Shown here: piece by piece, positions 53,777-61,682 of the stretch | Layout: every line of letters starts with the position of its first letter | Numbering within the stretch: position 1 is the stretch's first letter | Assembly: GCF_024137025.1 (NCBI RefSeq) | Contig: NZ_JAMYJR010000023.1 | Coordinates: 62,001-126,000 of the forward strand | Origin: Paractinoplanes aksuensis | GTDB taxonomy: Bacteria > Actinomycetota > Actinomycetes > Mycobacteriales > Micromonosporaceae | Direction of reading: 5' to 3' | Length of the DNA stretch: 64,000 nucleotides | Program-made: the position numbers and the translations under genes | The notes under the pieces: model-generated | Database searches by the model: none | Told to the model about the DNA's origin: nothing | Seen by the model: the letters and a program-made list of their open reading frames with translations, nothing else

Positions 53777-56700
53777 GTGAACCCGGCTCACTCGCCGCCC
53801 CGCGTGTGGCGGCGCCTTGTCATCCCCGTCGTGCTCGGCCTCGCGGCCGCGTACCTGACCCTGGTCGCGCCGCACGGCGCGTATGCCGCTGACACCCTGT
53901 TGTCGCAGGGTAAACCCACCACCGCCTCGTCCAACGAGACCGCTGACACCGTGGCCGCCAACGCGACCGACGGCAATGCGGGCACCCGCTGGTCGAGTGT
54001 GTTCGCCGATCCGCAGTGGTTGCGGGTCGACCTCGGCGCCACCGCGACCATCACCTCGGTGGTGCTGCAATGGGAGGCCGCCTACGGGACGGCGTACCAA
54101 ATTCAGACCTCACCCGACGGCAACGCCTGGACCTCGATCCACACCAGGACCAACGGCACCGGCGGCACCGAGACGCTGACCGTGAACGGCAGCGGCCGGT
54201 ACGTGCGGCTGTACGGCACGGTCCGTAACGGCGGCTACGGCTACTCGCTGTGGGAGTTCAAGGTGTACGGCTCGTTCGGTGGCACCACGCCGACCGATCC
54301 GCCGCCGACCACCCAGCCGCCCGGCAACTTCACGACGGTGTGGGAGGACAAGTTCGACGGTCCGGCCGGCACCTCGCCCTCGGCCGCCAATTGGCTTCTG
54401 CGTACGGGAACGCAGTATCCCGGCGGGGCCGCGAACTGGGGCACCGGCGAGGTCGAGACGGCCAGCAACAGCACGGCCAACGTCTCGCTCGACGGCGCCG
54501 GGCGACTGAGCATCAAGGCCATCAAGGACGGCAGCGGCAACTGGACCTCCGGTCGCCTCGAGACCCAGCGCACCGACTTCGAGCCGCTGGCCGGGCAGCA
54601 GACCAAGTTCACCGCCGTGCTCAAGCAGCCCGACGTGGCCAACGCGCTCGGCTACTGGCCTGGCTTCCGGGCCACCGGTGCGGCGTACCGGGGCACCTAC
54701 AACAACTGGCCCGGCGTCGGCGAGACCGACATCATGACCGGCGTCAACGGCCGCAGCCAGCTCGCGCAGACCCTGCACTGCGGCACCGCCCCCGACGGGG
54801 TGTGCGCCGAGTACAACGGGCGCTCGTCGGGCTTCGCCAGCTGCACCGGCTGCCAGACCGGCTACCACGAGTACACGCAGATCATCGACCGCACCAAGAC
54901 CGACGAGGAGATCCGCTTCTACCTCGACGGGCGGCAGACCTGGGTCGTGCGGCAGTCGCAGGTCGGCGTCACGGCCTGGCGGGCGGCCGTGCACCACGGC
55001 TTCTTCCTGCGGCTCGACCTGGCCATCGGCGGTTCGCTGCCCAACGCGATCGCCGGGCGCACCACCCCGACGCCGGACACGACCTCGGGCGGCGTGCTCA
55101 GCGTGGACTCGGTCAGCGTGGCCCGCACGGCCACCGGCACGGTGCCGGCCGCGATGACCGACCCGGCCGCGCCGACGGCGCCGAACGTGGTGCGGGTCAC
55201 CGGGACCCAGGGCAACTGGCAACTGCAGGTCAACGGAGCCCCGTACCAAGTGAAGGGTTTGACCTATGGGCCGCCGCAGGCGGCTGCGGACGGTTACATG
55301 CGTGACCTGAAGAACATGGGCGTCAACACGATCCGCACCTGGGGCGTGGACGACGCCAACACGCCGACGCTGCTCGACCGGGCGTCCCGGCAGGGCATCA
55401 AGGTGATCGTCGGGCACTGGCTCAACCAGGGCGCCGACTACGTCAACGACACCGCGTACAAGAACTCGGTCAAGGCCGAGATCGTGGCCCGGGTCAACAC
55501 GCTGAAGAACAACCCGGGCGTCCTGATGTGGGACGTGGGCAACGAGGTCATCCTCACCATGCAGGACCACGGGCTGCCGGCGGCCGAGGTCGAGGCGCGC
55601 AGAATTGCGTACGCGAAATTCGTCAACGAGGTGGCCGTGGCCATCCACGCGGCCGATCCCAACCACCCAGTGACCTCGACCGACGCGTACACCGGGGCCT
55701 GGCCGTACTACAAGGCGCACGCGCCGGCGCTCGACCTGCTCGCGGTCAACTCGTACGGGGCGATCGGCAACATCTATCCGGACTGGCAGGCCGGCGGCTA
55801 CACCAAGCCGTACATCATCACCGAGGCCGGTCCGGCCGGCGAGTGGGAGGTGCCCAACGACGTCAACGGGGTGCCGACCGAGCCCACCGACCTGCAGAAA
55901 CGCGACCAGTACGCGAGCAGCTGGGCCGAGATCAACGCGCACCCGACGGTGGCGCTGGGGGCGACCGAGTTCCACTACGGGCTCGAGAACGACTTCGGTG
56001 GGGTGTGGCTCAACACGACCACCGGCGGGTGGCGGCGGCACGGCTACTACTCGCTGAGCCGGGCCTGGACCGGGCAGACGCCGGCCAACACGCCGCCGGA
56101 GATCACGGCCATGACCGTCTCCAACCAGACCGCCGTACCGGCCGGGGGTTCCCTGACCGTCGGGGTGACTGCCCGTGACCCTCAGGGCGACCTGATCCGC
56201 TACAACCTGATGTACTCCGACAAGTACGCGGGTGGTGGCACCGGGCTGACCAACGTCACCTTCAGTGACAACGGCAACGGCACGTTCACGGCCCAGGCCC
56301 CGCCGCGGCTCGGGGTGTGGAAGGTCTACGTGTACGCCTTCGACGGGCACGGCAACGTCGGCATCGAGCAGAAGTCGATCCGCGTGGTGGCGCCGCCCGA
56401 GACCGGGACCAATCTGTCGCGTGGCAAGACGACCACCGCCTCCACGTATCAGCCGACCGGCACGAACGGGCCGCAGCTTCCCTCGTACGCCACTGACGGT
56501 GACTATGGCACCCGGTGGGCCAGCGAGTGGGTCGGGGCGGCGTGGCTGCAGGTCGACCTGGGCTCGGTGCAGTCGTTCAACCACGTGCGGCTGGCCTGGG
56601 AGGCGGCGTACGCGACCGGCTACCAGATCCAGACCTCGAACGACGGCTCCAACTGGACCAACGTCTATGCCACGAGCAGCGGGGACGGTGGGTTCGACGA

Positions 56701-56803
56701 GCTCAGCGTGTCGGGTAGTGGACGGTATGTCCGCATGAACGGGCTGACCAGGGCCACCTCGTACGGGTACTCGCTCTACGAGTTCGGCGTCTACCGCCGC
56801 TGA
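53777..56803 (+). CDS. Secreted multidomain glycosidase: CBM32, GH16-like, TIM-barrel GH, CBM32
   Basis: This 1008-aa secreted enzyme has a signal peptide (1-37), CBM32 (about 38-165), a Pro/Thr linker (166-184), and a GH16-like domain (about 186-450) in which the normal ExDxxE reads E316-T-D318-I-M-T321, so the acid/base Glu is missing. A GH2/GH5-type TIM barrel follows (about 475-770), with acid/base Glu590 (WDVGNEV) and nucleophile Glu683 (IITEAGP), then an Ig-like module (about 775-870) and a second CBM32 (about 878-1008). GTG 53777 follows AGGAG. The likely substrate is a beta-glucan or similar wall polysaccharide. It is controlled by the LacI at 60219. Confidence 0.85.
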   Translation: MNPAHSPPRVWRRLVIPVVLGLAAAYLTLVAPHGAYAADTLLSQGKPTTASSNETADTVAANATDGNAGTRWSSVFADPQWLRVDLGATATITSVVLQWEAAYGTAYQIQTSPDGNAWTSIHTRTNGTGGTETLTVNGSGRYVRLYGTVRNGGYGYSLWEFKVYGSFGGTTPTDPPPTTQPPGNFTTVWEDKFDGPAGTSPSAANWLLRTGTQYPGGAANWGTGEVETASNSTANVSLDGAGRLSIKAIKDGSGNWTSGRLETQRTDFEPLAGQQTKFTAVLKQPDVANALGYWPGFRATGAAYRGTYNNWPGVGETDIMTGVNGRSQLAQTLHCGTAPDGVCAEYNGRSSGFASCTGCQTGYHEYTQIIDRTKTDEEIRFYLDGRQTWVVRQSQVGVTAWRAAVHHGFFLRLDLAIGGSLPNAIAGRTTPTPDTTSGGVLSVDSVSVARTATGTVPAAMTDPAAPTAPNVVRVTGTQGNWQLQVNGAPYQVKGLTYGPPQAAADGYMRDLKNMGVNTIRTWGVDDANTPTLLDRASRQGIKVIVGHWLNQGADYVNDTAYKNSVKAEIVARVNTLKNNPGVLMWDVGNEVILTMQDHGLPAAEVEARRIAYAKFVNEVAVAIHAADPNHPVTSTDAYTGAWPYYKAHAPALDLLAVNSYGAIGNIYPDWQAGGYTKPYIITEAGPAGEWEVPNDVNGVPTEPTDLQKRDQYASSWAEINAHPTVALGATEFHYGLENDFGGVWLNTTTGGWRRHGYYSLSRAWTGQTPANTPPEITAMTVSNQTAVPAGGSLTVGVTARDPQGDLIRYNLMYSDKYAGGGTGLTNVTFSDNGNGTFTAQAPPRLGVWKVYVYAFDGHGNVGIEQKSIRVVAPPETGTNLSRGKTTTASTYQPTGTNGPQLPSYATDGDYGTRWASEWVGAAWLQVDLGSVQSFNHVRLAWEAAYATGYQIQTSNDGSNWTNVYATSSGDGGFDELSVSGSGRYVRMNGLTRATSYGYSLYEFGVYRR

Positions 56804-56814
56804 ACGCCCCTTGT

Positions 56815-56848
56815 AACGGGTGCCGTGGCCTCGGCCGCGGCGCCCGTT
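56815..56848 (+). terminator. Terminator after the GH gene
   Basis: The stem AACGGGTGCCGTGG / CCGCGGCGCCCGTT (56815-56828, 56835-56848) has two G-T wobbles and a short loop, 12 nt after the stop. Confidence 0.75.
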
Positions 56849-56921
56849 CGCGTGAGCCCGTACTTTGGCCCTTCTCGCGTCCCGCCCGGAGTTTTAGGGT
56901 CGTCGGCAAGGAGGTGACGAG

Positions 56922-57293
56922 ATGGACAAGGTGATCCATTTCGAGGTGCCGTTCGAGGACGGCGAGCGGGCCACGGCGTTCTATGCCGAGGCCTTCGGCT
57001 GGCAGCTCAACTCGATGCCCGGCTATCAGTACTCGCTGGCCACGACCACGCCGACCGACGAGCAGGGCCGCCCCACCGAGGGCGGCATCAACGGCGGGAT
57101 GCTGGCCCGGCAGGGGCCGATCACCGCGCCGGTCATCACGATCGGGGTCGACAGCATCGACGACGCGATCGCCCGGATCGAGAAGCTGGGCGGCCGGGTC
57201 GCGATCGGCCGCTCCCCGGTCGGCACGATGGGCTTCAGCGCCTACTTCCACGACACCGAGGGAAATCTCATCGGGCTGTGGGAGAGCGTCTAA
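56922..57293 (+). CDS. VOC-family protein
   Basis: This 123-aa protein has one VOC module: VIHFEVPFEDGERATAFYAEAFGW at the start, APVITIGVDSIDDAIARIEKLGGRV in the middle and YFHDTEGNLIGLWES at the end, with the metal-site Glu in the last motif. AGGAGGTG lies upstream. It is a soluble dimeric enzyme or binding protein of unknown substrate. It lies between the two LacI-controlled genes but has no copy of their operator. Confidence 0.88.
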   Translation: MDKVIHFEVPFEDGERATAFYAEAFGWQLNSMPGYQYSLATTTPTDEQGRPTEGGINGGMLARQGPITAPVITIGVDSIDDAIARIEKLGGRVAIGRSPVGTMGFSAYFHDTEGNLIGLWESV

Positions 57294-57393
57294 TTCCGTC
57301 GCCGGTGACGGGCGCGGGTGGCGCGAATAACAGAAACATTCGTCAATTTCGACTCATTGACACCGGCCGCGGTAAACGACGAGACTTTCGTAC

Positions 57394-57969
57394 GTGAAAG
57401 CTTTTCCCTGTCTGCTGCTCGTCGGTGTGCTCGGGTTGGCGGGCTGCTCGGCGACGGGGAGCCGGCCGGCCGCGCCGCCGCCGGCCGGGGCCTCGGCGCC
57501 GGCGGCCCCGGTGGCCGCTTTCGGCGGCACCGACCTGGCCTGGATCGAGATCAACATCGCGATGGACGAGCAGTTGCTACCGCTGCTCACCCTCGTGCCC
57601 AAACGCACCACGACGCCCACCATGCTGGCCCTGGGGGTGCAGGTCAAGGCGTTCACCGAGGCCGAGCTGAGCATTCTGCGCCAGTTGCACGCGCGGGCCG
57701 GCCTGCCCGACGATAACCCCCACGAGGGCATGCCGATGCCCGGCATGGTCACGCCCGAGCAGGTGCGCGAGGCCGCCTCCCTGGCCGGCCCCGCCTTCGA
57801 CGAGACGGTCACCGCGCACATCCGGGCCCATCTGGAACAGAGCCAGAGTCTGGCCCGCAGCGAGGACAAATCGGGGGTCGAGCCGCAGACCCGCGATTTA
57901 GCCCTGCAGATTCTGCGCACCCGCGACGTGGCACTGTCCACAATGCCGAGCGCACCCGCCGCCGAATGA
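57394..57969 (+). CDS. DUF305-like secreted lipoprotein
   Basis: This 191-aa protein has a lipobox GLAGC at about residue 18, an Ala/Pro linker and a DUF305-like helical domain with DLAWIEINIAMDEQLLPLLTL, the MPMPGMVTPEQVREA motif and a C-terminal helix. The usual DUF305 HHxxA metal ligands are largely missing, so it is a divergent member. The start is GTG 57394. Function unknown; DUF305 proteins often bind metals outside the cell. Confidence 0.7.
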   Translation: MKAFPCLLLVGVLGLAGCSATGSRPAAPPPAGASAPAAPVAAFGGTDLAWIEINIAMDEQLLPLLTLVPKRTTTPTMLALGVQVKAFTEAELSILRQLHARAGLPDDNPHEGMPMPGMVTPEQVREAASLAGPAFDETVTAHIRAHLEQSQSLARSEDKSGVEPQTRDLALQILRTRDVALSTMPSAPAAE

Positions 57970-57974
57970 AAGAA

Positions 57975-58002
57975 CGGGCACCGTCGATAATGACGGCGCC
58001 CG
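57975..58002. terminator. Shared terminator between DUF305-like and GNAT genes
   Basis: The stem CGGGCACCGTC / GACGGCGCCCG (57975-57985, 57992-58002) has one mismatch and a six-base loop; the flanking genes are convergent. Confidence 0.7.
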
Positions 58003-58009
58003 ATCCCGC

Positions 58010-58606
58010 CTATCCCGGCCGAGCGGGCAGTTCGATCGACATCACGCAGTTCTTCAGCCCTTTCGGCCGGACGTAGGTGAAGCCGAGCCGCTCGTAGAGC
58101 CGACGGGTGCCGTTGTAGAGGAACGACGACGACATCTTCTTCGTCTGGCCGGTCAGGTCGTGCGGATAGGCCTCGACCACGCCGCCACCAGCCCGTGCGA
58201 TGAGGTCGAGCGCGCCCCGGATCGCGATCTCGGTGACACCGCGGCGGCGGTACCTCTTGTCGACGAAGACGCAGGTGATCCGGAAGTCGGGGTCACGGTC
58301 CTTCTCGGCGTCGTACTGCTTGCGATGGTGGATGGTGGGCAGCTCGGCCGGCGTGCCGTACTCCGCCCAGGCGACGGCCAACTCGCCGTCCATCACCAGC
58401 GCCGCGTGGGCGGCGCCGGCCTCGACGTACGCCTTCTTCAGTTCGCGGTTGGCCTCGGCCCCCTGCCCCCGCTCGGGGCCGTCGGGATGGAACCAGATGC
58501 ACCAGCAGCCGCCGAAGATGCCGTTGTGCCGCTGCACGAGTGCGTCGAAGGCCGGCCAGGTCTCGGCCGTCAGAGGCCTGACCTCCAGCGTCGCATCGGT
58601 GCTCAT
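58010..58606 (-). CDS. GNAT-family N-acetyltransferase
   Basis: This 198-aa GNAT enzyme has the acetyl-CoA loop in CVFVDKRYRRRGVTEIAIRGAL (R/Q-x-x-G-x-G/A type, about 113-134) and the late motif RLYERLGFTYVRP. An unusual N-terminal insert, HNGIFGGCWCIWFHPDG, carries two cysteines and is shared by a subfamily found in actinobacteria. ATG 58606 follows a short gap. Substrate unknown. Confidence 0.85.
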   Translation of the reverse strand: MSTDATLEVRPLTAETWPAFDALVQRHNGIFGGCWCIWFHPDGPERGQGAEANRELKKAYVEAGAAHAALVMDGELAVAWAEYGTPAELPTIHHRKQYDAEKDRDPDFRITCVFVDKRYRRRGVTEIAIRGALDLIARAGGGVVEAYPHDLTGQTKKMSSSFLYNGTRRLYERLGFTYVRPKGLKNCVMSIELPARPG

Positions 58607-58618
58607 GGGCCTACCGTA

Positions 58619-58651
58619 GAACGGGCGCCGCCCGTTGGACGACGCCCGTTC
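58619..58651 (-). terminator. Terminator after the DUF1996 gene
   Basis: The stem GAACGGGCG / CGCCCGTTC (58619-58627, 58643-58651), located between the DUF1996 stop and the GNAT start, has a nested alternative pairing AACGGGC / GCCCGTT. Confidence 0.7.
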
Positions 58652-58664
58652 GTTCAGCGACTTG

Positions 58665-60062
58665 TCACGGCAGCTCGTAGTTCGCGTTCAGGGCGGCCCC
58701 CCGCTCGGGCTTGTAGAGGTCGAAGCCGCGCGGGTCGCACTGCAGGCCGCCGTTGATGCAGTGGCGGACCAGGGCGGCCAGCGTGGGCCCGTCGAACGCG
58801 TTGAACACGTCGTAGTGGAACGAGAAGCCCCGCCCGCTCGAGAAGCGGACGTTGGACATGTTCCCGCTGACCGGCCAGGCCATCTTGAACTCGATCATCG
58901 GAACAGCCACCGGGTGCGAGGTCGGACACACCCCCAGCACCGGGTACGCCATGTGGCTCTTGTGATCGGGGGTGTCCAGGTGCAGCCCGTTCCAGCAACT
59001 GGGGGCCTGGAACCGCACGTTGAGCTGGCTTCCGGCCGCGCAGTTGGCCGGGATGTCCCAGTTGAACGACAGGTCGCCACACTCGAAGCCCTCGACCGCG
59101 CCCGGGTGGTTGCGGAAGTCGTCGAGCGTGGCCGTCGGGCTGCCGACCAGGTAGCGCAGACCGGCCGGGAACGGCCGCACGCTGCGGTAGTCGATGACGC
59201 CCGACTTGTAGTAGATGACCTGACGGCCCACCGGCTGCACGGCGGTGTCACCGTTCAGCAGGGTCGGCATCCAGTAGCCGGTCTTGTCGCCGGGCGTGAT
59301 GCACGAGGTGTTGCCGGCTTTGAGGCTGTTGTACGTCGTACCCGCGTTGGTCGTGGTGTTGCCCATGAACGTGTGCGAGTGCGAGGCGCCGGGCAGCCCG
59401 GGGAAGACGATCGGGTCGTCGTTGAGGTTGCTGCGGCTCACTGCGCAGTTCATCTGGAACTCGTGGTGGGTCGTGGGCGGGTTGGTGTCGGGCGGCGTCG
59501 CGGTCGACGGGATCACCCCGGTCACCGGCGGGTCGGCCAGGACATAACCCGGGCCGCCCGTCGGGGGCGTCGAGGTGAGCGTTCCGTAGACCTGGAACTC
59601 GTACAGCGAGTAGCCGTAGCCGGTGCCCCGCTGCGTTCCGTACATCCGGACGTAGCGACCGGAGCCGTTCACCGACAACGTCTGGGTGCCGCCGGTGGCC
59701 GTGGTCGTGCTGTAGACGTTCGTCCAGTTGTTGCCGTCGGCCGAGGTCTGGATCTGGAAGGCCTTGGCGTACGCCGCCTCCCAGGTCAGCTTGACCTGGC
59801 TGATGGTGGCCGTGCCGCCGAGGTCGACGCGCAGCCATTGCGGGTCGCTCCACACGCTGCCCCACCGGGTGGTGAGGTTGCCGTCGACCGCGCCGGCCGC
59901 CGGGGCGCCGCCGTTCTCGGTCGACGAGGCGAGCGTGGGGCGGCCCTGCGAGATCAGGGTGTCGGCGGCCTGAGCGGCGTGGACACCGGTGAGGACGGCG
60001 GTCGCGGTGAGGGCCGCGACCGCGCCCAGGGTCAGGATGCGCCTGGGTCGTAGGGGATTCAC
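58665..60062 (-). CDS. Secreted CBM32-DUF1996 protein
   Basis: This 465-aa secreted protein has a signal peptide (1-33), a CBM32 (about 34-160) closely related to those of the 1008-aa glycosidase (WSDPQWLRVDLG, NGSGRYVRMYGT, YSLYEFQVYG), a Pro/Thr linker (161-198), and a DUF1996 domain (about 199-460; SHSHTFMGNTTTN, ECGDLSFNWDIP and GRGFSFHYDVFN). DUF1996 is known mainly from fungal and actinobacterial secreted proteins and has no proven activity. The GTG at 60062 has GAAGGAG upstream. A LacI operator overlaps its promoter. Confidence 0.88.
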   Translation of the reverse strand: MNPLRPRRILTLGAVAALTATAVLTGVHAAQAADTLISQGRPTLASSTENGGAPAAGAVDGNLTTRWGSVWSDPQWLRVDLGGTATISQVKLTWEAAYAKAFQIQTSADGNNWTNVYSTTTATGGTQTLSVNGSGRYVRMYGTQRGTGYGYSLYEFQVYGTLTSTPPTGGPGYVLADPPVTGVIPSTATPPDTNPPTTHHEFQMNCAVSRSNLNDDPIVFPGLPGASHSHTFMGNTTTNAGTTYNSLKAGNTSCITPGDKTGYWMPTLLNGDTAVQPVGRQVIYYKSGVIDYRSVRPFPAGLRYLVGSPTATLDDFRNHPGAVEGFECGDLSFNWDIPANCAAGSQLNVRFQAPSCWNGLHLDTPDHKSHMAYPVLGVCPTSHPVAVPMIEFKMAWPVSGNMSNVRFSSGRGFSFHYDVFNAFDGPTLAALVRHCINGGLQCDPRGFDLYKPERGAALNANYELP

Positions 60063-60080
60063 GAAGTCTCCTTCGGGGTT

Positions 60081-60125
60081 GGAGAGCGCTTTCCGAGTGT
60101 TACGCCGCGATGTCAAGGGCGTCAA
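60081..60125 (-). promoter_or_regulatory. Promoter and LacI operator of the CBM32-DUF1996 gene
   Basis: On the minus strand TTGACG (60125-60120), 17-nt spacer, TAACAC (60102-60097). The operator GGAGAGCGCTTTCC (plus strand 60081-60094) lies at the expected start of transcription and is identical to the site at 53733. Confidence 0.75.
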
Positions 60126-60180
60126 TACGTACGCGGGTTTCTGCTGGTTCCGGAACTTCGGTCCGCTCACTTCCCGCATG

Positions 60181-60211
60181 GAGGGAGAGCGCTCTCCCTC
60201 TGTGCTATAAA
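60181..60211 (+). promoter_or_regulatory. Perfect 20-bp palindromic operator and leaderless promoter of the LacI gene
   Basis: GAGGGAGAGCGCTCTCCCTC (60181-60200) is a perfect palindrome. TATAAA (60206-60211) is a -10 only eight bases before the ATG, so the mRNA is leaderless. The operator covers the -35 to -10 region: autorepression. Confidence 0.75.
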
Positions 60212-60218
60212 GACGTCC

Positions 60219-61253
60219 ATGAGAACCGAGCGGCTCCCGACCCTCGAGGACGTGGCCCGCATCGCCGGGGTGTCCCGGGCCACCGTCTCCCGCGTCATCA
60301 ACGGGATCCGCAACGTCGACCCCCAGCTCCACGAGGTCGTGTGGGACGCCGTGGGCCGCACCGGCTACGTGCCCAACCGGCTGGCCCGCTCGCTGGTCAC
60401 CCGGCGCACGGGCACCGTGGCCCTGGTCGTCTCCGACTCCGAGTCGCACGACGACGACCCGTTCATGAGCCGGTTCTTCGCCGACCCGTACTTCGGCCGC
60501 GTCGTCGGCGGCCTGATGAGCGTGCTCCGCCAACAGGGCGTGCAGCTCGCCCTGCAGATCGTCGGCACCGACGAGGCCCGCAAACGCCTGGTCGGCGACC
60601 TGCGCAACGGCCAGGCCGACGGGGCGATCGTGCTCTCGCTGCCCGCGGTCGACCCGCTGCCCCGCATGCTCACCGAGGGCGGCGTGCCGGCCGTGCTGAT
60701 CGGCCGCCCGGCCGAACCGGTCCCGATCGACTACGTCGACCTGGCCAACGACACCGGGGCCGCCCTGGCCGCCGAACACCTGCTGAACCGAGGCGCCCAC
60801 CGCCTCGGCATGATCTCGGGCCCGGCCGACGTCCCGGCCAGCAGCGACCGCGTGGCCGGCTTCCGCCGCGCCCTGGCCCGCCGCGGCCACGGCTGGGTCC
60901 CGATCGAAACAGGAAACTTCACCCGCGACAGTGGCGAGACGGCGATGCGGGCCCTGCTGGCCGAGAACCCCCAGCTCGACGGGGTGTTCGTGGCCAACGA
61001 CCTGATGGCGCTGGGCGCTCTGGCCGTGCTGCGCGAGGCCGGCCGCCGCGTGCCGAAGGATGTCGCCGTGGTCGGCTTCGACGACAGCAGCGCCGCGGTG
61101 GCGGCGTCGCCCGCTCTGACCACGGTGCGGCATCCGCTGGAAGACATGGCCGCCGAGGCCGCGCGCCTGCTACTGGCCCGCATCGAAGACCCGGCAATGC
61201 GCGTCTTCTCGGTCATCTACGAGCCGGCCCTGGTCGAGCGAGAATCGGCCTGA
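60219..61253 (+). CDS. LacI-family regulator of the CBM32 secretome genes
   Basis: This 344-aa repressor has an HTH (PTLEDVARIAGVSRATVSRVING), a hinge helix (VPNRLARSLVTRRTG) and a sugar-binding domain (about 65-340). There is no ribosome site at ATG 60219, consistent with leaderless expression from TATAAA. Four matching operators lie at its own promoter, at the CBM32-DUF1996 gene and at the CBM32/GH gene, so it probably represses all three until a released oligosaccharide binds. Confidence 0.9.
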   Translation: MRTERLPTLEDVARIAGVSRATVSRVINGIRNVDPQLHEVVWDAVGRTGYVPNRLARSLVTRRTGTVALVVSDSESHDDDPFMSRFFADPYFGRVVGGLMSVLRQQGVQLALQIVGTDEARKRLVGDLRNGQADGAIVLSLPAVDPLPRMLTEGGVPAVLIGRPAEPVPIDYVDLANDTGAALAAEHLLNRGAHRLGMISGPADVPASSDRVAGFRRALARRGHGWVPIETGNFTRDSGETAMRALLAENPQLDGVFVANDLMALGALAVLREAGRRVPKDVAVVGFDDSSAAVAASPALTTVRHPLEDMAAEAARLLLARIEDPAMRVFSVIYEPALVERESA

Positions 61254-61272
61254 CGGCGAACGATGTCCGGAG

Positions 61273-61512
61273 CTACTCCCCTTCGCGGACGATCTGGCGG
61301 ACACGTTCCCGGCTGTAGCCGGTGGCGGCCACGATGTCCACCTGGCGCATCCCGACCCGGTCGGCGGCTCGGATCTCTTCGGCCAGCTCGCCGCGCGCCT
61401 GGTCCACTTTCTCGCGCGCGTCAGCCACGATCCGGGCGGCCCGCTCCTGCGCGCGCGGGACACCGTCCTCCGCCGCTCGCAGCTTGCGCACCGCCGCCTC
61501 CAGGTCAGCCAT
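61273..61512 (-). CDS. Small HTH protein with N-terminal coiled coil
   Basis: This 79-aa protein has a helical, charge-rich N-terminal half (MADLEAAVRKLRAAEDG to ARGELAEEIRAADRVG) and a short C-terminal HTH of the sigma region 4 type (MRQVDIVAATGYSRERVRQIVREGE). A TTG at 61545 could extend it by 11 residues. Phased GGCCAA repeats lie just upstream and may be its own binding sites. Similar small proteins are found in actinobacterial mobile DNA; function unknown. Confidence 0.65.
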   Translation of the reverse strand: MADLEAAVRKLRAAEDGVPRAQERAARIVADAREKVDQARGELAEEIRAADRVGMRQVDIVAATGYSRERVRQIVREGE

Positions 61513-61539
61513 TCGGCCATCGTCCCGGGTAAGCCAGTA

Positions 61540-61596
61540 GGCCAAGTCGTTTGGATAGCTAAGTGGCCAAGTTATTATCTTACGGTTTGGCCAAAT
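61540..61596. repeat. Three phased GGCCAA repeats in an AT-rich island
   Basis: GGCCAAGT at 61540 and 61565 and GGCCAAAT at 61589 are spaced by about 25 nt. The third sits in a perfect palindrome TTTGGCCAAA (61586-61595). The stretch 61540-61615 is much more AT-rich than the rest of the window. Confidence 0.7.
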
Positions 61597-61682
61597 AGCA
61601 AGTTAGATAATTGGCGTACGGCTGACAGGCAAGCGGTTCGTCGACCGGGCTGGTCAGCCGTGCTGCACAGAAAGACCCGGCG

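Noticed and set aside
57357..57393. Promoter with TTGACA (57357-57362) for the DUF305-like gene
   Set aside because: No acceptable -10 lies at 16-18 nt, so the box alone is not enough.
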